A DNA stretch of 64,000 nt from Paramesorhizobium deserti (lineage in GTDB: Bacteria; Pseudomonadota; Alphaproteobacteria; Rhizobiales; Rhizobiaceae): contig NZ_LNTU01000001.1 in assembly GCF_001558695.1 (NCBI RefSeq), forward strand, positions 992,001-1,056,000, read 5' to 3'. Below, piece by piece: positions 40,272 to 49,789 of the stretch (position 1 is its first letter; each line of letters begins with the position of its first letter). Position numbers and translations under genes: made by a program. The notes beneath the pieces are model-generated. The model ran no database searches, was not told where the DNA came from, and saw only the letters and a program-made list of their open reading frames with translations.

Positions 40272-40957
40272 GACGCACTCTTCCGTGGCAGGGCAAAGCC
40301 GGTCTGCGGCTTGGCATCGGGGCCGCGCAGATAGAGCGGCTTCGGCGCCTCTCCGGGCTCTCGCCGGGCGGCGATCCGCGCAAAGGTGGCTATGTCGCCG
40401 GTGGCGGCTTCGCTTACGACGGCAAGCCGAGTTCCACCCAGCTTTTCGTTGATGATCCCTGCCGCCGAACCGGTCAATACGGGTTTTTGCGACAGTCGCG
40501 ACAGAAGCGCCAGCACGTCATCCGGCTGTCCCGCCAGCGGCTCGCCCGCGGCTTTGCCATCCGGCCCGAAGGCTTGGGCATAGATTTCACCACGATGGGC
40601 ATCGACCGCCACGAGAACCGGCTCGCCCGGATGCGCGTCGCGCGCTTCCAGCGCCAGGGCCTCGAAAGCGGTGACGCCGATGGCGGGGCAATCAAGCGCC
40701 AGCGCGAAGCCGCGCGCCGCCGAAACGCCGATGCGCACGCCTGTAAAAGATCCTGGCCCGACATTGACCGCGATACGGCCGATTTCGGCAAAATCCGTCT
40801 GTGCTTCACCCAGCGCACGCTCGATATAGCCCATCAGCACTTCGGCATGACCCTTGCCGATATTCTCGCTGACGGCGGCAAGCACGCGCCCGTCCTCCGC
40901 ATCATAGACGGCGGCGGCGCAAAGATTGGCGGCGGTATCGACAGCGAGAATCTTCAT
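40268..40957 (-). CDS. tsaB: TsaB, tRNA threonylcarbamoyladenosine complex subunit
   Basis: Non-catalytic ASKHA-fold partner of TsaD in t6A37 synthesis. The 229-residue product starts M-K-I-L-A-V-D-T-A-A and has V-G-P-G-S-F-T-G-V-R-I-G. First gene of the tsaB-rimI-plsC string. Confidence 0.95.
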   Translation of the reverse strand: MKILAVDTAANLCAAAVYDAEDGRVLAAVSENIGKGHAEVLMGYIERALGEAQTDFAEIGRIAVNVGPGSFTGVRIGVSAARGFALALDCPAIGVTAFEALALEARDAHPGEPVLVAVDAHRGEIYAQAFGPDGKAAGEPLAGQPDDVLALLSRLSQKPVLTGSAAGIINEKLGGTRLAVVSEAATGDIATFARIAARREPGEAPKPLYLRGPDAKPQTGFALPRKSAS

Positions 40958-40978
40958 GGAACCAACCGCCTAAAGGAG

Positions 40979-41006
40979 AAAAGGCCCGCAAACAAGCGGG
41001 CCTTTT
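40979..41006 (-). terminator. terminator after otsA
   Basis: Arms AAAAGGCCCGC (40979-40989) and GCGGGCCTTTT (40996-41006), followed on the minus strand by TTTTCTCC. Just after the otsA stop. Confidence 0.9.
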
Positions 41007-41029
41007 GGAATCTGCACGGGCCAAACGGC

Positions 41030-42439
41030 TCAAGCGGCCTGATCGGCTCCCGTCGTACCTCCAGGTTCGGCGGCGAGCACTTGGAGGAAATCCTCGCACC
41101 AGCGGGAGACGTCGTGCTCCAGGAGATGCGGCATCATCTGGTTCCAGCGCTCGCGACGCGCTTCGAGCGGCATGGAAAGCGCGCGGGCGATGGCGTTCGA
41201 CACCGCCTCGATATCATAGGGATTGACCAGCAGCGCGCCGTCGAGCTCGCGCGCGGCGCCGGCGAAGCGCGACAGGATGAGGACACCCGGATCCTCGGCG
41301 CGCTGGGCCGCGACATACTCCTTGGCGACAAGGTTCATGCCGTCGCGAAGCGGCGTCACCAATCCGACCTTCGCCATACGATAAAGACCGGCGAGCACAT
41401 TGCGGCCAATGGAACGGTTGACATAGCGGATCGGCACCCAGTCGACCGCGCTGACGGCGCCGTTCACCCGACCCGCAAGCTCGGCCACCGTGCGCTGCAT
41501 ATCCTCATATTCCGGCACTTCGGAACGGGATTTCGGCGTGATCTGCAGGAAGGTCACCTTGCCCTGGCTGCCGGGATTGTTGGTGATGAAATGCTCGAAG
41601 GCCTCGATGCGGTTGGTGATGCCCTTGGAATAATCGAGCCGGTCGACACCGATGATCAGGTCGCGCTCGCCGAGGCTCTTCTGCATACGCTGCACCATGG
41701 CATGGCGCTGCGCGTTCTGCGCGACATGGGCGAAGGCTGATGTATCGATGGCGATCGGGAACACTTCGGCCCGGAAGACATGGCCATAAGCCTCGAAAAG
41801 GCCATTCCCGATTTCCCGGCCGATACCCTCACGCTTGAGGCATCCCGCGAAATTCTCGACATCGTGGCTGGTCTGGAAGCCGATCACGTCATAGGAGGCA
41901 AGCCCGCGCATGATCGTTTCATGGACGGGAAGCGTGAACAGCACATCCGCCGGCGGCCACGGGATATGCAGGAAGAAGCCGATGCGATTCTTCAGCCCCA
42001 TCTGGCGCAATTCCGAAGCGAGCGGGATAAGGTGGTAATCATGCACCCAGATCATATCGTCCGACTTGACGAGCGGGGCGAGGTGATGGGCGAAGAGACG
42101 GTTGACCCGGAAATATCCCGCCATGTCCTTGCGCGCATATTCGGTCAAGTCCAGGCGGTAGTGGCACAGCGGCCAGAGAACGCGGTTGGCGAAGCCCGCA
42201 TAATATTCGTCGACATCCTTGCGGCTCAGATCGACCAGGGCATAAGTGATTTTGCCATGCTCTTGAATATTGATGCCCGGCTTTTCGCGGGCGGATATCG
42301 ACTTGCCCGACCAGCCCATCCATACGCCGCCGCGCTCCTCAAGTGCTGCCTGAAGCGCGACGGCAAGGCCACCTGCGGGGGCGGTGCCGCTTTTATCCGG
42401 GAGCGGCACCCGGTTCGATATGACGACAAGTCGGCTCAT
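41030..42439 (-). CDS. otsA: trehalose-6-phosphate synthase
   Basis: GT20 glycosyltransferase joining UDP-glucose and glucose-6-phosphate. The 469-residue product has S-N-R-V-P near the start, W-V-H-D-Y-H-L, G-V-D-R-L-D-Y-S-K-G and T-P-L-R-D-G-M-N-L-V-A-K-E. GGGAGGA precedes the chosen ATG, which overlaps the GH15 stop (ATGA). Osmotic or desiccation protection is the usual role. Confidence 0.96.
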   Translation of the reverse strand: MSRLVVISNRVPLPDKSGTAPAGGLAVALQAALEERGGVWMGWSGKSISAREKPGINIQEHGKITYALVDLSRKDVDEYYAGFANRVLWPLCHYRLDLTEYARKDMAGYFRVNRLFAHHLAPLVKSDDMIWVHDYHLIPLASELRQMGLKNRIGFFLHIPWPPADVLFTLPVHETIMRGLASYDVIGFQTSHDVENFAGCLKREGIGREIGNGLFEAYGHVFRAEVFPIAIDTSAFAHVAQNAQRHAMVQRMQKSLGERDLIIGVDRLDYSKGITNRIEAFEHFITNNPGSQGKVTFLQITPKSRSEVPEYEDMQRTVAELAGRVNGAVSAVDWVPIRYVNRSIGRNVLAGLYRMAKVGLVTPLRDGMNLVAKEYVAAQRAEDPGVLILSRFAGAARELDGALLVNPYDIEAVSNAIARALSMPLEARRERWNQMMPHLLEHDVSRWCEDFLQVLAAEPGGTTGADQAA

Positions 42440-44274
42440 AATACGTCCTCCCATGAGCGCGAAAGATGCATGGCGGCGTTAATGAGGCCGACCATGGAGT
42501 AGGTCTGCGGAAAATTGCCCCACAATTCTCCGGTCTCGACATGCAGTCCCTCCGACAGCAGCCCCAGATGATTGCGGTGCTCCAGCACTTCCTCGAAAAC
42601 GGCGCGGGCATCTTCGGTGCGCCCTGCGCGGGACAACGCCTCGATCAGCCAGAAGGTGCAGGCCGTGAAGGCAGTCTCCGGCTCGCCGAAATCGTCCGGC
42701 GTGCGGTATCTGTAGAGATGATTGCCGAAACGCAGATATTTTTCAACCGCGTCGAGCGTTGCGAGAAACCGCGGATCGGACGCCGGCAATATGCCGACCT
42801 CCGGCATCAGCAGCAGGCTGGCATCGAGATCCTCGCCGTCGAAGGCGGAGGCGAAATATCCCTTCTCGGCGTTCCATGCGCGGGCGAGCGTCTCCTCGCG
42901 GATCGCCTGGGCGACCTGGCGCCAATGGGCGGCGCGATCCTCTATGCCGAGCTTGGCGGCGATGCGCGAAAGCCGGTCGCAGGCGGCCCAGCACATGACG
43001 CTGGAATGGGTGTGGACGCCGTTGCGGGTGCGGAACTCCCACAGGCCGGCATCGGGCTGATTCCAGCGCGCCGCGGCCTGCTCGCCCAGCGGCTCGAGGC
43101 TGCGGAACAGTGCCTCGTCACCCATGGTCGGCAGCCGCTCGTCGAAGAAGCATTGCGCGATGGCGAGGATGACCGAGCCATAGCCATCATTCTGCACCTG
43201 CAGATAGGCGGCGTTGCCGCTGCGCACCGGCCCGAGATTGCGATAGCCGGGGAGGCTCGCCATCAACTCCTCGTCGAACCGGCGTTCGAGGCCGAGCCCG
43301 AACAGCGGCTGGAGATAGCCGTCGGGGGAGCCGGCGGCGATGTTGGTGACATAGCGCAGGTAATCCTCCATGGTCTTGGTCGCTCCCAGCCGGTTCAGCG
43401 CCTTGACCGTGAAATAGGAATCCCTCAGCCAGCAGAAGCGGTAATCCCATGTGCGCCCGCTTGCGCCATATTCGGGAATGGACGTGGTGAGTGCGGCGAC
43501 GATGCCGCCGGTCTCCTCATTGGCGCAGAGCTTCAGCGTGATCGCCGCGCGGATGACGACGTCCTGCCAGTCCACCGGCAGTGAGAGATAGCGCACCCAT
43601 TCGATCCAATATTCACGGGTTTCATTGAGGAAATCCTTCGCCACGCGCATCGGCGATTCCTGCAATGTCTCGTCAGGCCCCAAAACGAAGGCATAGGGCC
43701 GGTCGACGATGAAGGGCATTTCTTCCTGGACGAAGGTTATGGGTGCATCCGTGGTGAGGCGGACCACCTGCGGGCCCATCAGGAAGCGCAGATGGTTGGA
43801 GCCGCGCGTCGTGTCGGGAATATTGGCGCCGTAATTATAGCGCGGGCGCAGGCGCATCGTCATGCGCGGGGTGCCGACAACAGGCTCCACCAGCCTGATG
43901 ATGGCCATCGGCCGGAAGATGCGGTCGTGATGCTTGAAACGGGGGGCGAAATCGCGGATGCGCAGGCTGTTGCCCTTTTCGTCGGTCAGCACCGTTTCGA
44001 GCACGGCCGTGTTGCGTATATAGCTCTGCTGGCTCGATACGAGATTGTCGATCTCGATCGCCCAGTCGCCCCCTTCCTGCTCGGGATTGCCCTGGCCCAA
44101 AAGGCTGCAGAAGATCGGATCACCGTCGAGACGCGGCGTGCACATCCAGACGAATTTGCCATAGCGGTCGATGAGCGCGGCGGCGGCGGAATTGCCGATC
44201 ACACCCAGATCGAGCGAGGGAAGCTGCTTGAGATCGAGAGGAGAATTATTCATCAAAATATCCGGATTGTTCAT
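42436..44274 (-). CDS. glycoside hydrolase family 15 protein (trehalase/glucoamylase-like)
   Basis: 612-residue protein with an N-terminal beta-rich domain (about 20-215) and a C-terminal (alpha/alpha)6 GH15 domain (about 230-600). Its motif region is G-R-T-W-D-Y-R-F-C-W-L-R-D-S-Y, and the late Glu lies in L-S-E-G-L-H-V-E-T-G-E. No signal peptide, so cytoplasmic. It lies between otsB and otsA with 4-base overlaps on both sides. GH15 members include bacterial trehalases, so trehalose turnover is the likely role, but the substrate is not proven. Confidence 0.86.
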   Translation of the reverse strand: MNNPDILMNNSPLDLKQLPSLDLGVIGNSAAAALIDRYGKFVWMCTPRLDGDPIFCSLLGQGNPEQEGGDWAIEIDNLVSSQQSYIRNTAVLETVLTDEKGNSLRIRDFAPRFKHHDRIFRPMAIIRLVEPVVGTPRMTMRLRPRYNYGANIPDTTRGSNHLRFLMGPQVVRLTTDAPITFVQEEMPFIVDRPYAFVLGPDETLQESPMRVAKDFLNETREYWIEWVRYLSLPVDWQDVVIRAAITLKLCANEETGGIVAALTTSIPEYGASGRTWDYRFCWLRDSYFTVKALNRLGATKTMEDYLRYVTNIAAGSPDGYLQPLFGLGLERRFDEELMASLPGYRNLGPVRSGNAAYLQVQNDGYGSVILAIAQCFFDERLPTMGDEALFRSLEPLGEQAAARWNQPDAGLWEFRTRNGVHTHSSVMCWAACDRLSRIAAKLGIEDRAAHWRQVAQAIREETLARAWNAEKGYFASAFDGEDLDASLLLMPEVGILPASDPRFLATLDAVEKYLRFGNHLYRYRTPDDFGEPETAFTACTFWLIEALSRAGRTEDARAVFEEVLEHRNHLGLLSEGLHVETGELWGNFPQTYSMVGLINAAMHLSRSWEDVL

Positions 44275-45086
44275 TGCGCAATTTCCGATAGCCACGATCG
44301 CAGGGTGGCGGGGGATTCCATATATAGTTTTGCCGAGGAGACCTTCTCTGCCGGAGAACCGATCTTCACCGAGAGGCCGTTAGCGGCATTGGCCGCCTTG
44401 AACATCGACTCATCCGTCACATCGTCGCCGAAGGCGAGCGGCCGCCTCGCGGAAAAGGGCGGGCCGGCCATGTAGGCTGCAAGCGCATAGCCCTTATCAT
44501 GCGCGGCGGGCCGCAGTTCCGTGACCAGCTTGCCCTGCTGCAGGGTCCATTGGGGACCGGCGATTTCGGCGATCTCGCGCATGAGCTTCTGCATGTCTGG
44601 CTCGAATTGCGGCGCCTGGCGGTAATGCACGGCGATTGCCGCATGCTTGTCCTCGACGAGGATCTCCGGCCAGTCGCGCGCCCGCTTCTTCAACGCACCC
44701 TTCGCCCGCAGGAAATCCGGCGTGAGCTCGATATGGCTGGTGCGGCCGGTCGGATCGCGCCGTTCGGCGCCATGCAGGCCCGCCACGGGAAAGCGCGCGC
44801 CGCGAAAGATCTCGTCGACGAAAGCGATGGAACGGCCGGTGACCAGCGCCAGCGCGCCGTCGAGCTTGTGCGAGAGGGTGGCGAGGTTCTGAATAAGCCC
44901 TTCCGGAACCCGCACCGTCCCGGGTGTTTCGGCGATATCGAGCAGGGTTCCGTCGATATCGAGGAAGATCGCCCAATCGGCGAGCGCGTTGCGGCTGCCG
45001 TCGGGCAATCCAAGCGGAAAGACGGGGCTTCCAGATGGTGCGGTCTTGGGAGGACTGGCCATCGGGTCGTGCTCTTTCAAAGACAT
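44271..45086 (-). CDS. otsB: trehalose-6-phosphate phosphatase
   Basis: HAD-superfamily phosphatase, 271 residues, releasing trehalose. Motif I F-L-D-I-D-G-T-L-L-D (nucleophile Asp43, Asp45), motif III around K-G-Y-A-L, motif IV F-G-D-D-V-T-D-E. The frame extends to a TTG at 45155; I chose the ATG M-S-L-K-E-H, with another ATG (M-A-S-P-P-K) eight codons later. First gene of the ots unit. Confidence 0.94.
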   Translation of the reverse strand: MSLKEHDPMASPPKTAPSGSPVFPLGLPDGSRNALADWAIFLDIDGTLLDIAETPGTVRVPEGLIQNLATLSHKLDGALALVTGRSIAFVDEIFRGARFPVAGLHGAERRDPTGRTSHIELTPDFLRAKGALKKRARDWPEILVEDKHAAIAVHYRQAPQFEPDMQKLMREIAEIAGPQWTLQQGKLVTELRPAAHDKGYALAAYMAGPPFSARRPLAFGDDVTDESMFKAANAANGLSVKIGSPAEKVSSAKLYMESPATLRSWLSEIAQ

Positions 45087-45369
45087 GCCGTAAAGGTAGT
45101 TCGGACCGCCGGAGGAGACAACCGCAAGAGGTTCGAAAATGTTGCGTTGCGGCAACGTATTGCAATTATTGTGCTTCTTTTGAAGATAAGCATTTCACGC
45201 AGCGGATGCGCGTTGCCGCCTGCTTCACGATCGCAGGACAAAATTTGCGATCCATCTTTAAAGCTCAAATTTTCTCCATATCTCTTGAGAACGAGAGACA
45301 AGTTCATATCTTCATAGTTGGATTTGGCTTGGGGTCTTCCGCAACGTTTTCGAGAAAATGGAGAAAGCG

Positions 45370-45663
45370 ATGGACGACAAACGTTTCCCCGTTCCCGTGG
45401 TCATCCGCATCGGCGAAGCGCGCAGCCGCGTCGTGGCCAGCGCGTGGGAGGCCGTCGAATGCCTCAAAACCTATTGGCCTCGCAATCGCGACCGCAGCTA
45501 CCGGCAGGCCCTCCAGACCTGCCTTGACGCGCTGGATGGGCTGAAGCCGGTCGCCAAGGCGCGGCGGGCCTTCGTTCATGCGGCAAAGGAAGCAGGGCTG
45601 ATCCTGCGCTCCGCTTCCACGCGCAACCGGACCGGCCATGGCAGGACGGCGGACGGAATCTGA
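45370..45663 (+). CDS. DUF982 family protein
   Basis: Small protein of 97 residues of the DUF982 family, which is almost confined to Rhizobiales and has no known function. Recognised by the pattern P-V-V-I-R-I-G-E-A-R-S-R-V-V-A-S-A-W-E-A and R-Q-A-L-Q-T-C-L-D-A. GGAG lies six bases before the ATG; an in-frame ATG four codons earlier overlaps that site. Divergent from otsB; a strong terminator follows. Confidence 0.85.
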   Translation: MDDKRFPVPVVIRIGEARSRVVASAWEAVECLKTYWPRNRDRSYRQALQTCLDALDGLKPVAKARRAFVHAAKEAGLILRSASTRNRTGHGRTADGI

Positions 45664-45688
45664 CGGAAAAATCCGAGATTTCTCCAGC

Positions 45689-45726
45689 AAAAAACCCGAA
45701 AAACGCTTCCGTTTTTCGGGTTTTTT
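45689..45726. terminator. strong bidirectional terminator
   Basis: A 17-pair stem AAAAAACCCGAAAAACG/CGTTTTTCGGGTTTTTT with a short loop, T-runs on both strands, between the DUF982 gene and the ABC permease. Confidence 0.95.
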
Positions 45727-45752
45727 CATGCGGTTTTTCCGGTTTTTTTCGG

Positions 45753-46781
45753 CTACGCCTTGCGCCGTTTGCGCTGGCGATACTGATCGGCGACCACCGC
45801 CGCGACGATGATAACGCCTTTGACGATCTCCTGATAATAGGCGTCGATGCGCAGGAAGGTGAAGCCTGATGTCATGACGCCGAGGATGATCGTGCCGATG
45901 ACGGTGCCGGTGATGCGGCCGACACCGCCCGACAGGGAGGTTCCGCCGATGACGGCAGCCGCGATGGCATCGAGCTCATAGGCGACGCCCATGCCCGCCT
46001 GGCCCGAGATGGCGCGGGCCGAGAGCACCACACCCGCCAAGCCCGAGAGGAGGCCGGCAATGGCATAGACCTTGATCAGATGACGGCCGACATCGATACC
46101 CGAGACGCGGGCCGCCTGCATGTTGGCGCCGATGGCGTAGGTAAACTTGCCATAGCGCGTGTAGCGCAGCGCGATATGGAAAATGAGCGCCACCAGGAGG
46201 AAGATCACCACCGGCCAAATGCCGGAGCCGATGGCGGCGTAATTGTCGCTCAACATCGAGACCGGCTGGCCGCGCGTATACCATTTCGCCATGCCGCGAG
46301 CGGCCACCATCATGCCGAGGGTGGCGATGAAGGGCGGGATGCCGGTATAGGCGATGAGGCTGCCGTTGATGAGACCGGCGACCGCGCCGGCGGCAAGCCC
46401 CGCCAGCACCGGCACGAGAACCGGCATGTCGGTGAGCATGGGATAGACCGCCCGGGCATAATCGGAGGTCTGGGCTAGGCTGGCGGCGACCATCGCGGTC
46501 AACCCCACCACGGAGCCGGACGAAAGATCGATGCCGCCTGTTATGATGACCTGCGTGACGCCGACGGAAATGATGCCGATGACCGAGACCTGAAGGATCA
46601 TCACCACCAGGCGCTGCCTGTTGAAAAGAAAGCTCTGGCCGACGAGAAGCCAACCCAGAAGCTCGAAAACCAGTGCGATGCCGATCAGCACCAGAAAGAT
46701 ATTCGCCTCCGACGGCATCTTGCGCCGGTGCCGCGGCTTTTCCAGCCGTTGCACGGGTTGCGTCATCTGTTCCATCGCCAT
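45753..46781 (-). CDS. sugar/cyclitol ABC transporter permease (RbsC-like)
   Basis: Inner-membrane permease of the carbohydrate uptake-2 class, 342 residues and about eight to ten helices. It has the RbsC pattern V-T-Q-V-I-I-T-G-G-I-D-L-S-S-G-S-V-V-G-L and I-A-A-A-V-I-G-G-T-S-L-S-G-G. Downstream of its ATPase (31 bases). Ribose- and inositol-type porters share this form; the neighbours favour an inositol-like substrate. Confidence 0.93.
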   Translation of the reverse strand: MAMEQMTQPVQRLEKPRHRRKMPSEANIFLVLIGIALVFELLGWLLVGQSFLFNRQRLVVMILQVSVIGIISVGVTQVIITGGIDLSSGSVVGLTAMVAASLAQTSDYARAVYPMLTDMPVLVPVLAGLAAGAVAGLINGSLIAYTGIPPFIATLGMMVAARGMAKWYTRGQPVSMLSDNYAAIGSGIWPVVIFLLVALIFHIALRYTRYGKFTYAIGANMQAARVSGIDVGRHLIKVYAIAGLLSGLAGVVLSARAISGQAGMGVAYELDAIAAAVIGGTSLSGGVGRITGTVIGTIILGVMTSGFTFLRIDAYYQEIVKGVIIVAAVVADQYRQRKRRKA

Positions 46782-46812
46782 TGCTCCCTCCCGGTTCTAT
46801 AGCGTGATGAGA

Positions 46813-48351
46813 TTATTGCGCGGCCAGTTCCATGATCTTGACCTGGCTGGCCTCGGCGCGATCGAGGAAACCGGTCACGCGCCCTTCATGCATGACCATG
46901 ATGCGGTCGCTCATGCCGAGCACCTCGGGCATTTCCGACGAGATCATGATGACGGCGACGCCCTCGCTCGCGAGTTTGGTGATCAGCCGGTGTATCTCCG
47001 CCTTGGCGCCGACATCGATGCCGCGCGTCGGCTCATCGAGGATGAGAATGCGCGGGCGCGTCAGCAGCCAGCGCCCGATCAGCACCTTCTGCTGGTTGCC
47101 GCCGGAGAGGTTCTCGATCCGCTCGTTGAGATCGGGGGTCTTGATGCGCAGCGCCTCGCGCATGCGCTCGCATTCGCGCGCGACCTCGGCTTCCGAGACG
47201 AAGCCGCGCTTGACATATCTGTCGCGCAGCACCGCCATCTGCATGTTTTCGAGAATATCGAGGACGAGGAAGCAGCCGGTATCCTTGCGATCCTCGGTGA
47301 GGAAGGCCATGCCGTGGCGCATTGCGATAGCAGGCGTTTTGACATCGATCGCGCGTCCGTTGATCGAAATCTCGCCCGATGTGGCGGGTGTGACGCCGAA
47401 CAGCGCCTCGGCGACATTGGAGCGGCCCGATCCGACAAGACCGGCAAGGCCGAGTATCTCGCCGGCGCGCACGTCGAACGAGATATCGTGGAAGACGCCT
47501 TTGAGCGTGAGATTTTTCACCGAAAGGACGACATCGCCGATCGGCACCTCCTCCTTGGGAAACATCTGGGTGATCTCGCGTCCGACCATCATGCGGATGA
47601 TATCGTCGCGCGTCACCTCGTCGGCCTTGTGCGTGCCGATATAATGGCCGTCTCGGAATACCGAGACCTCGTCGGCGATCTCGAACAGCTCGTTCATCTT
47701 GTGCGTGATATAGACGATGCCCTTGCCCTCGGCCTTGAGCGCCCGGATGATCTCGAAGAGATGCTCGACCTCGCGCTCGGTCAGCGCCGAGGTCGGCTCG
47801 TCCATGATGAGCACGTCGGATTCATAGGAGACCGCCTTGGCGATCTCGACCATCTGGCGATTGGCGACCGACAATTCGCCAACATTGATCTCGGGATCGA
47901 TGCGGATATTGAGCCGGGAGAACAATTCCTCGGTCTTCTCGCGCAGCGCACGGTGATCGACAAAGCCGAAAGCATTCTTCGGCTCCCGCCTGATCCAGAT
48001 ATTCTCCGCCACCGTCATATAGGGCATCAGGTTCAATTCCTGATGGATCATGGCGATGCCGTTTTCCAGCGCGTCGAGCGGCGAATTGAGCTCGATCTCG
48101 TTGCCGCGTAATTTGAAGGAGCCGCTGTCGGGCGTGTAGATGCCGGCGATGATCTTCATCAACGTCGATTTGCCGGCGCCGTTCTCGCCCATCAGCGCAT
48201 GCACGCTGCCGCGCCTGAGCCGGAAGGACACGTCGTCCAGCGCGATGACGCCGGGGAAGGTCTTGCGCACGCCTTCGACTTCCAAAAGAAACTCCGAATT
48301 GGGAACCGCTCCTGAATCGCGCACGGCGCGCATCGTCACAGGGCTTATCAT
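46813..48351 (-). CDS. sugar/cyclitol ABC transporter double ATPase (RbsA-like)
   Basis: 512-residue fused ATPase with two ABC domains. The first has Walker [10 protein letters not shown] and an L-S-V-A-N-R-Q signature; the second has the degenerate Walker A L-V-G-S-G-R-S-N, which is usual in RbsA/XylG/MglA, and [15 protein letters not shown] precedes the ATG. Partner of the permease and binding protein on either side. Confidence 0.95.
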   Translation of the reverse strand: MISPVTMRAVRDSGAVPNSEFLLEVEGVRKTFPGVIALDDVSFRLRRGSVHALMGENGAGKSTLMKIIAGIYTPDSGSFKLRGNEIELNSPLDALENGIAMIHQELNLMPYMTVAENIWIRREPKNAFGFVDHRALREKTEELFSRLNIRIDPEINVGELSVANRQMVEIAKAVSYESDVLIMDEPTSALTEREVEHLFEIIRALKAEGKGIVYITHKMNELFEIADEVSVFRDGHYIGTHKADEVTRDDIIRMMVGREITQMFPKEEVPIGDVVLSVKNLTLKGVFHDISFDVRAGEILGLAGLVGSGRSNVAEALFGVTPATSGEISINGRAIDVKTPAIAMRHGMAFLTEDRKDTGCFLVLDILENMQMAVLRDRYVKRGFVSEAEVARECERMREALRIKTPDLNERIENLSGGNQQKVLIGRWLLTRPRILILDEPTRGIDVGAKAEIHRLITKLASEGVAVIMISSEMPEVLGMSDRIMVMHEGRVTGFLDRAEASQVKIMELAAQ

Positions 48352-48390
48352 TCCGCTTCCTCCCTTTTCCGGATCATTCCTCGCCCTGCC

Positions 48391-48444
48391 CCTCTCCCCG
48401 TCCCCCCGACCTTTGGGCAGGCCTCATTTGAGGACGGGGAGAGG
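48391..48444. repeat. palindrome between ATPase and binding-protein genes
   Basis: Arms CCTCTCCCCGTCC (48391-48403) and GGACGGGGAGAGG (48432-48444) are 13 perfect pairs in the 214-base gap. It may dampen read-through so that the binding protein is made in excess over the ATPase, a common layout in such operons. Confidence 0.6.
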
Positions 48445-48565
48445 CATGAGCGCCTACATTTTGTCTTATCCTTTGCGGGACGACCGAGACCCGCGGCTCG
48501 ATCCCGGGGCTATGCCGGCGGGCAGATGAGGGCGCTCATATATGCCTGCCCCACCTCGAAGGAGG

Positions 48566-49492
48566 TCAGTTCTTGGCCATGTACTGGTCCATGTTTTCCG
48601 GCGTCACGAGCTCGAAGGGCACCCAGACCATGGATTCCACCTTTTCGCCCTTGGCGAGCTTGAGGGCGGTATCGATCGCGCCCGACCCTTGAGCGGCGGC
48701 ATTCTGGAAGACGGTGACGCGCAGATCGCCTGCCTTCATGGCCGCCAGCGCATCCTGGGTCGCGTCGATGCCGGCCACCAGCACATCCTTTGTCGAGATG
48801 CCCGAAGCTTTCAGGGCCTGGATTGCGCCGATCGCCATTTCATCATTGTTCGAGACGATGGCGTTGGGTTTCAGCCCGGCGCTGATCCAGTTGGTCACGA
48901 GATCGGTGCCGAGTGTGCGCTGCCAATTGCCGGTCTGCTTGTCGAGGATCTTGATGTCCTTGCATTCATCGGTAGCGATCACATCCTCGACGTCCTGGGT
49001 GCGCTGGCGCGCCGCCTGGTTGGACAGTTCGCCCATCAGCACGACGATCTCACCCTTTCCGCCAAGAATCCGGCAGACTTCCTTCATCTGCAGCGTACCC
49101 GAATCCACCTCGTTGGAACCGACGAAGGAAACCTTCTCCGGCAGCTCCTTGTCGGCCGGCATGCGGTTGACATAGACAAGCGGAATGCCGGCAGCGGTAG
49201 CGAGTTGCGTCATCTTCGGCGTCGCATCGGTATCAACCGGATTGACGACGATGGCATCCACCCCTTGTGCGATGAAGTTCTGGATCTGGCTCAGTTGCTT
49301 GGAAACGTCATTCTGTGCGTCCTCGACCTGGAGATTAACGTCATCCTTGGTCTTGGCGTAATCCTGCATGCCATTGCGCAGGACGGTCAGAAAGTTATCG
49401 TCGAACAACGCCATCGACACACCGATATTCTCGGCGAGCGCCGAGCCCGTCATCAGCGCTGAAACGGCGGCCGCCAAAAGAAATTTCTTCAT
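48566..49492 (-). CDS. periplasmic sugar/rhizopine-type binding protein (MocB-like)
   Basis: Solute-binding protein of the Peripla_BP_4 class, 308 residues with a signal peptide cleaved after A-L-A (about residue 20). Core motifs Q-G-V-D-A-I-V-V-N-P-V-D-T and A-I-V-S-N-N-D-E-M-A-I-G. This resembles the inositol and rhizopine-binding proteins of rhizobia and Brucella by recall. GGAGGAG precedes the ATG. The ligand is unknown; a methylated cyclitol is inferred from the neighbouring Moc-like genes. Confidence 0.88.
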   Translation of the reverse strand: MKKFLLAAAVSALMTGSALAENIGVSMALFDDNFLTVLRNGMQDYAKTKDDVNLQVEDAQNDVSKQLSQIQNFIAQGVDAIVVNPVDTDATPKMTQLATAAGIPLVYVNRMPADKELPEKVSFVGSNEVDSGTLQMKEVCRILGGKGEIVVLMGELSNQAARQRTQDVEDVIATDECKDIKILDKQTGNWQRTLGTDLVTNWISAGLKPNAIVSNNDEMAIGAIQALKASGISTKDVLVAGIDATQDALAAMKAGDLRVTVFQNAAAQGSGAIDTALKLAKGEKVESMVWVPFELVTPENMDQYMAKN

Positions 49493-49651
49493 TTCGCTTC
49501 TCCTCCACTTTTTGGTGCCCGGCTGCACCCCTTTATCCGGAAACTCCCCCTCCCAGGGGAATTCTTGGCCTTCCGCCGTCAGTGAAGCACTCCCGATGCT
49601 TTCCGTCCCTTCGGCAGTCGCTCATCAGCAAAACGGAATGAATGGACCGTT

Positions 49652-49698
49652 TTTCAGTTCAGTGAAACATTTATTCCATTTTATTTTCGCGCCGTCAA
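49652..49698 (-). promoter_or_regulatory. promoter and LacI-type operator for the ABC operon
   Basis: Minus strand: -35 TTGACG (49693-49698), 17-base spacer, -10 AATAAA (49670-49675). Directly downstream, TTTCA-GTTCAG-TGAAA (49652-49667) is an inverted repeat of LacI-operator size, placed so that a bound repressor would block transcription. Confidence 0.5.
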
Positions 49699-49729
49699 TT
49701 CCGCAATTGGAGCTCCATTAAACTAAAAT

Positions 49730-49766
49730 GCCGCCGCAGCCGGTGTTGTGTTCGGGATGCGGCGGC
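49730..49766 (-). terminator. terminator after the IolI-like gene
   Basis: Arms GCCGCCGCA (49730-49738) and TGCGGCGGC (49758-49766), followed on the minus strand by ATTTTAGTTTA. It separates the isomerase from the binding-protein promoter. Confidence 0.7.
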
Positions 49767-49789
49767 GTTTCGGTTCGCTTCGGATCGGC

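Noticed and set aside
46621-48111. 496-codon plus-strand frame opposite the ABC ATPase
   Set aside because: Mirror of the RbsA-like gene; no motif.
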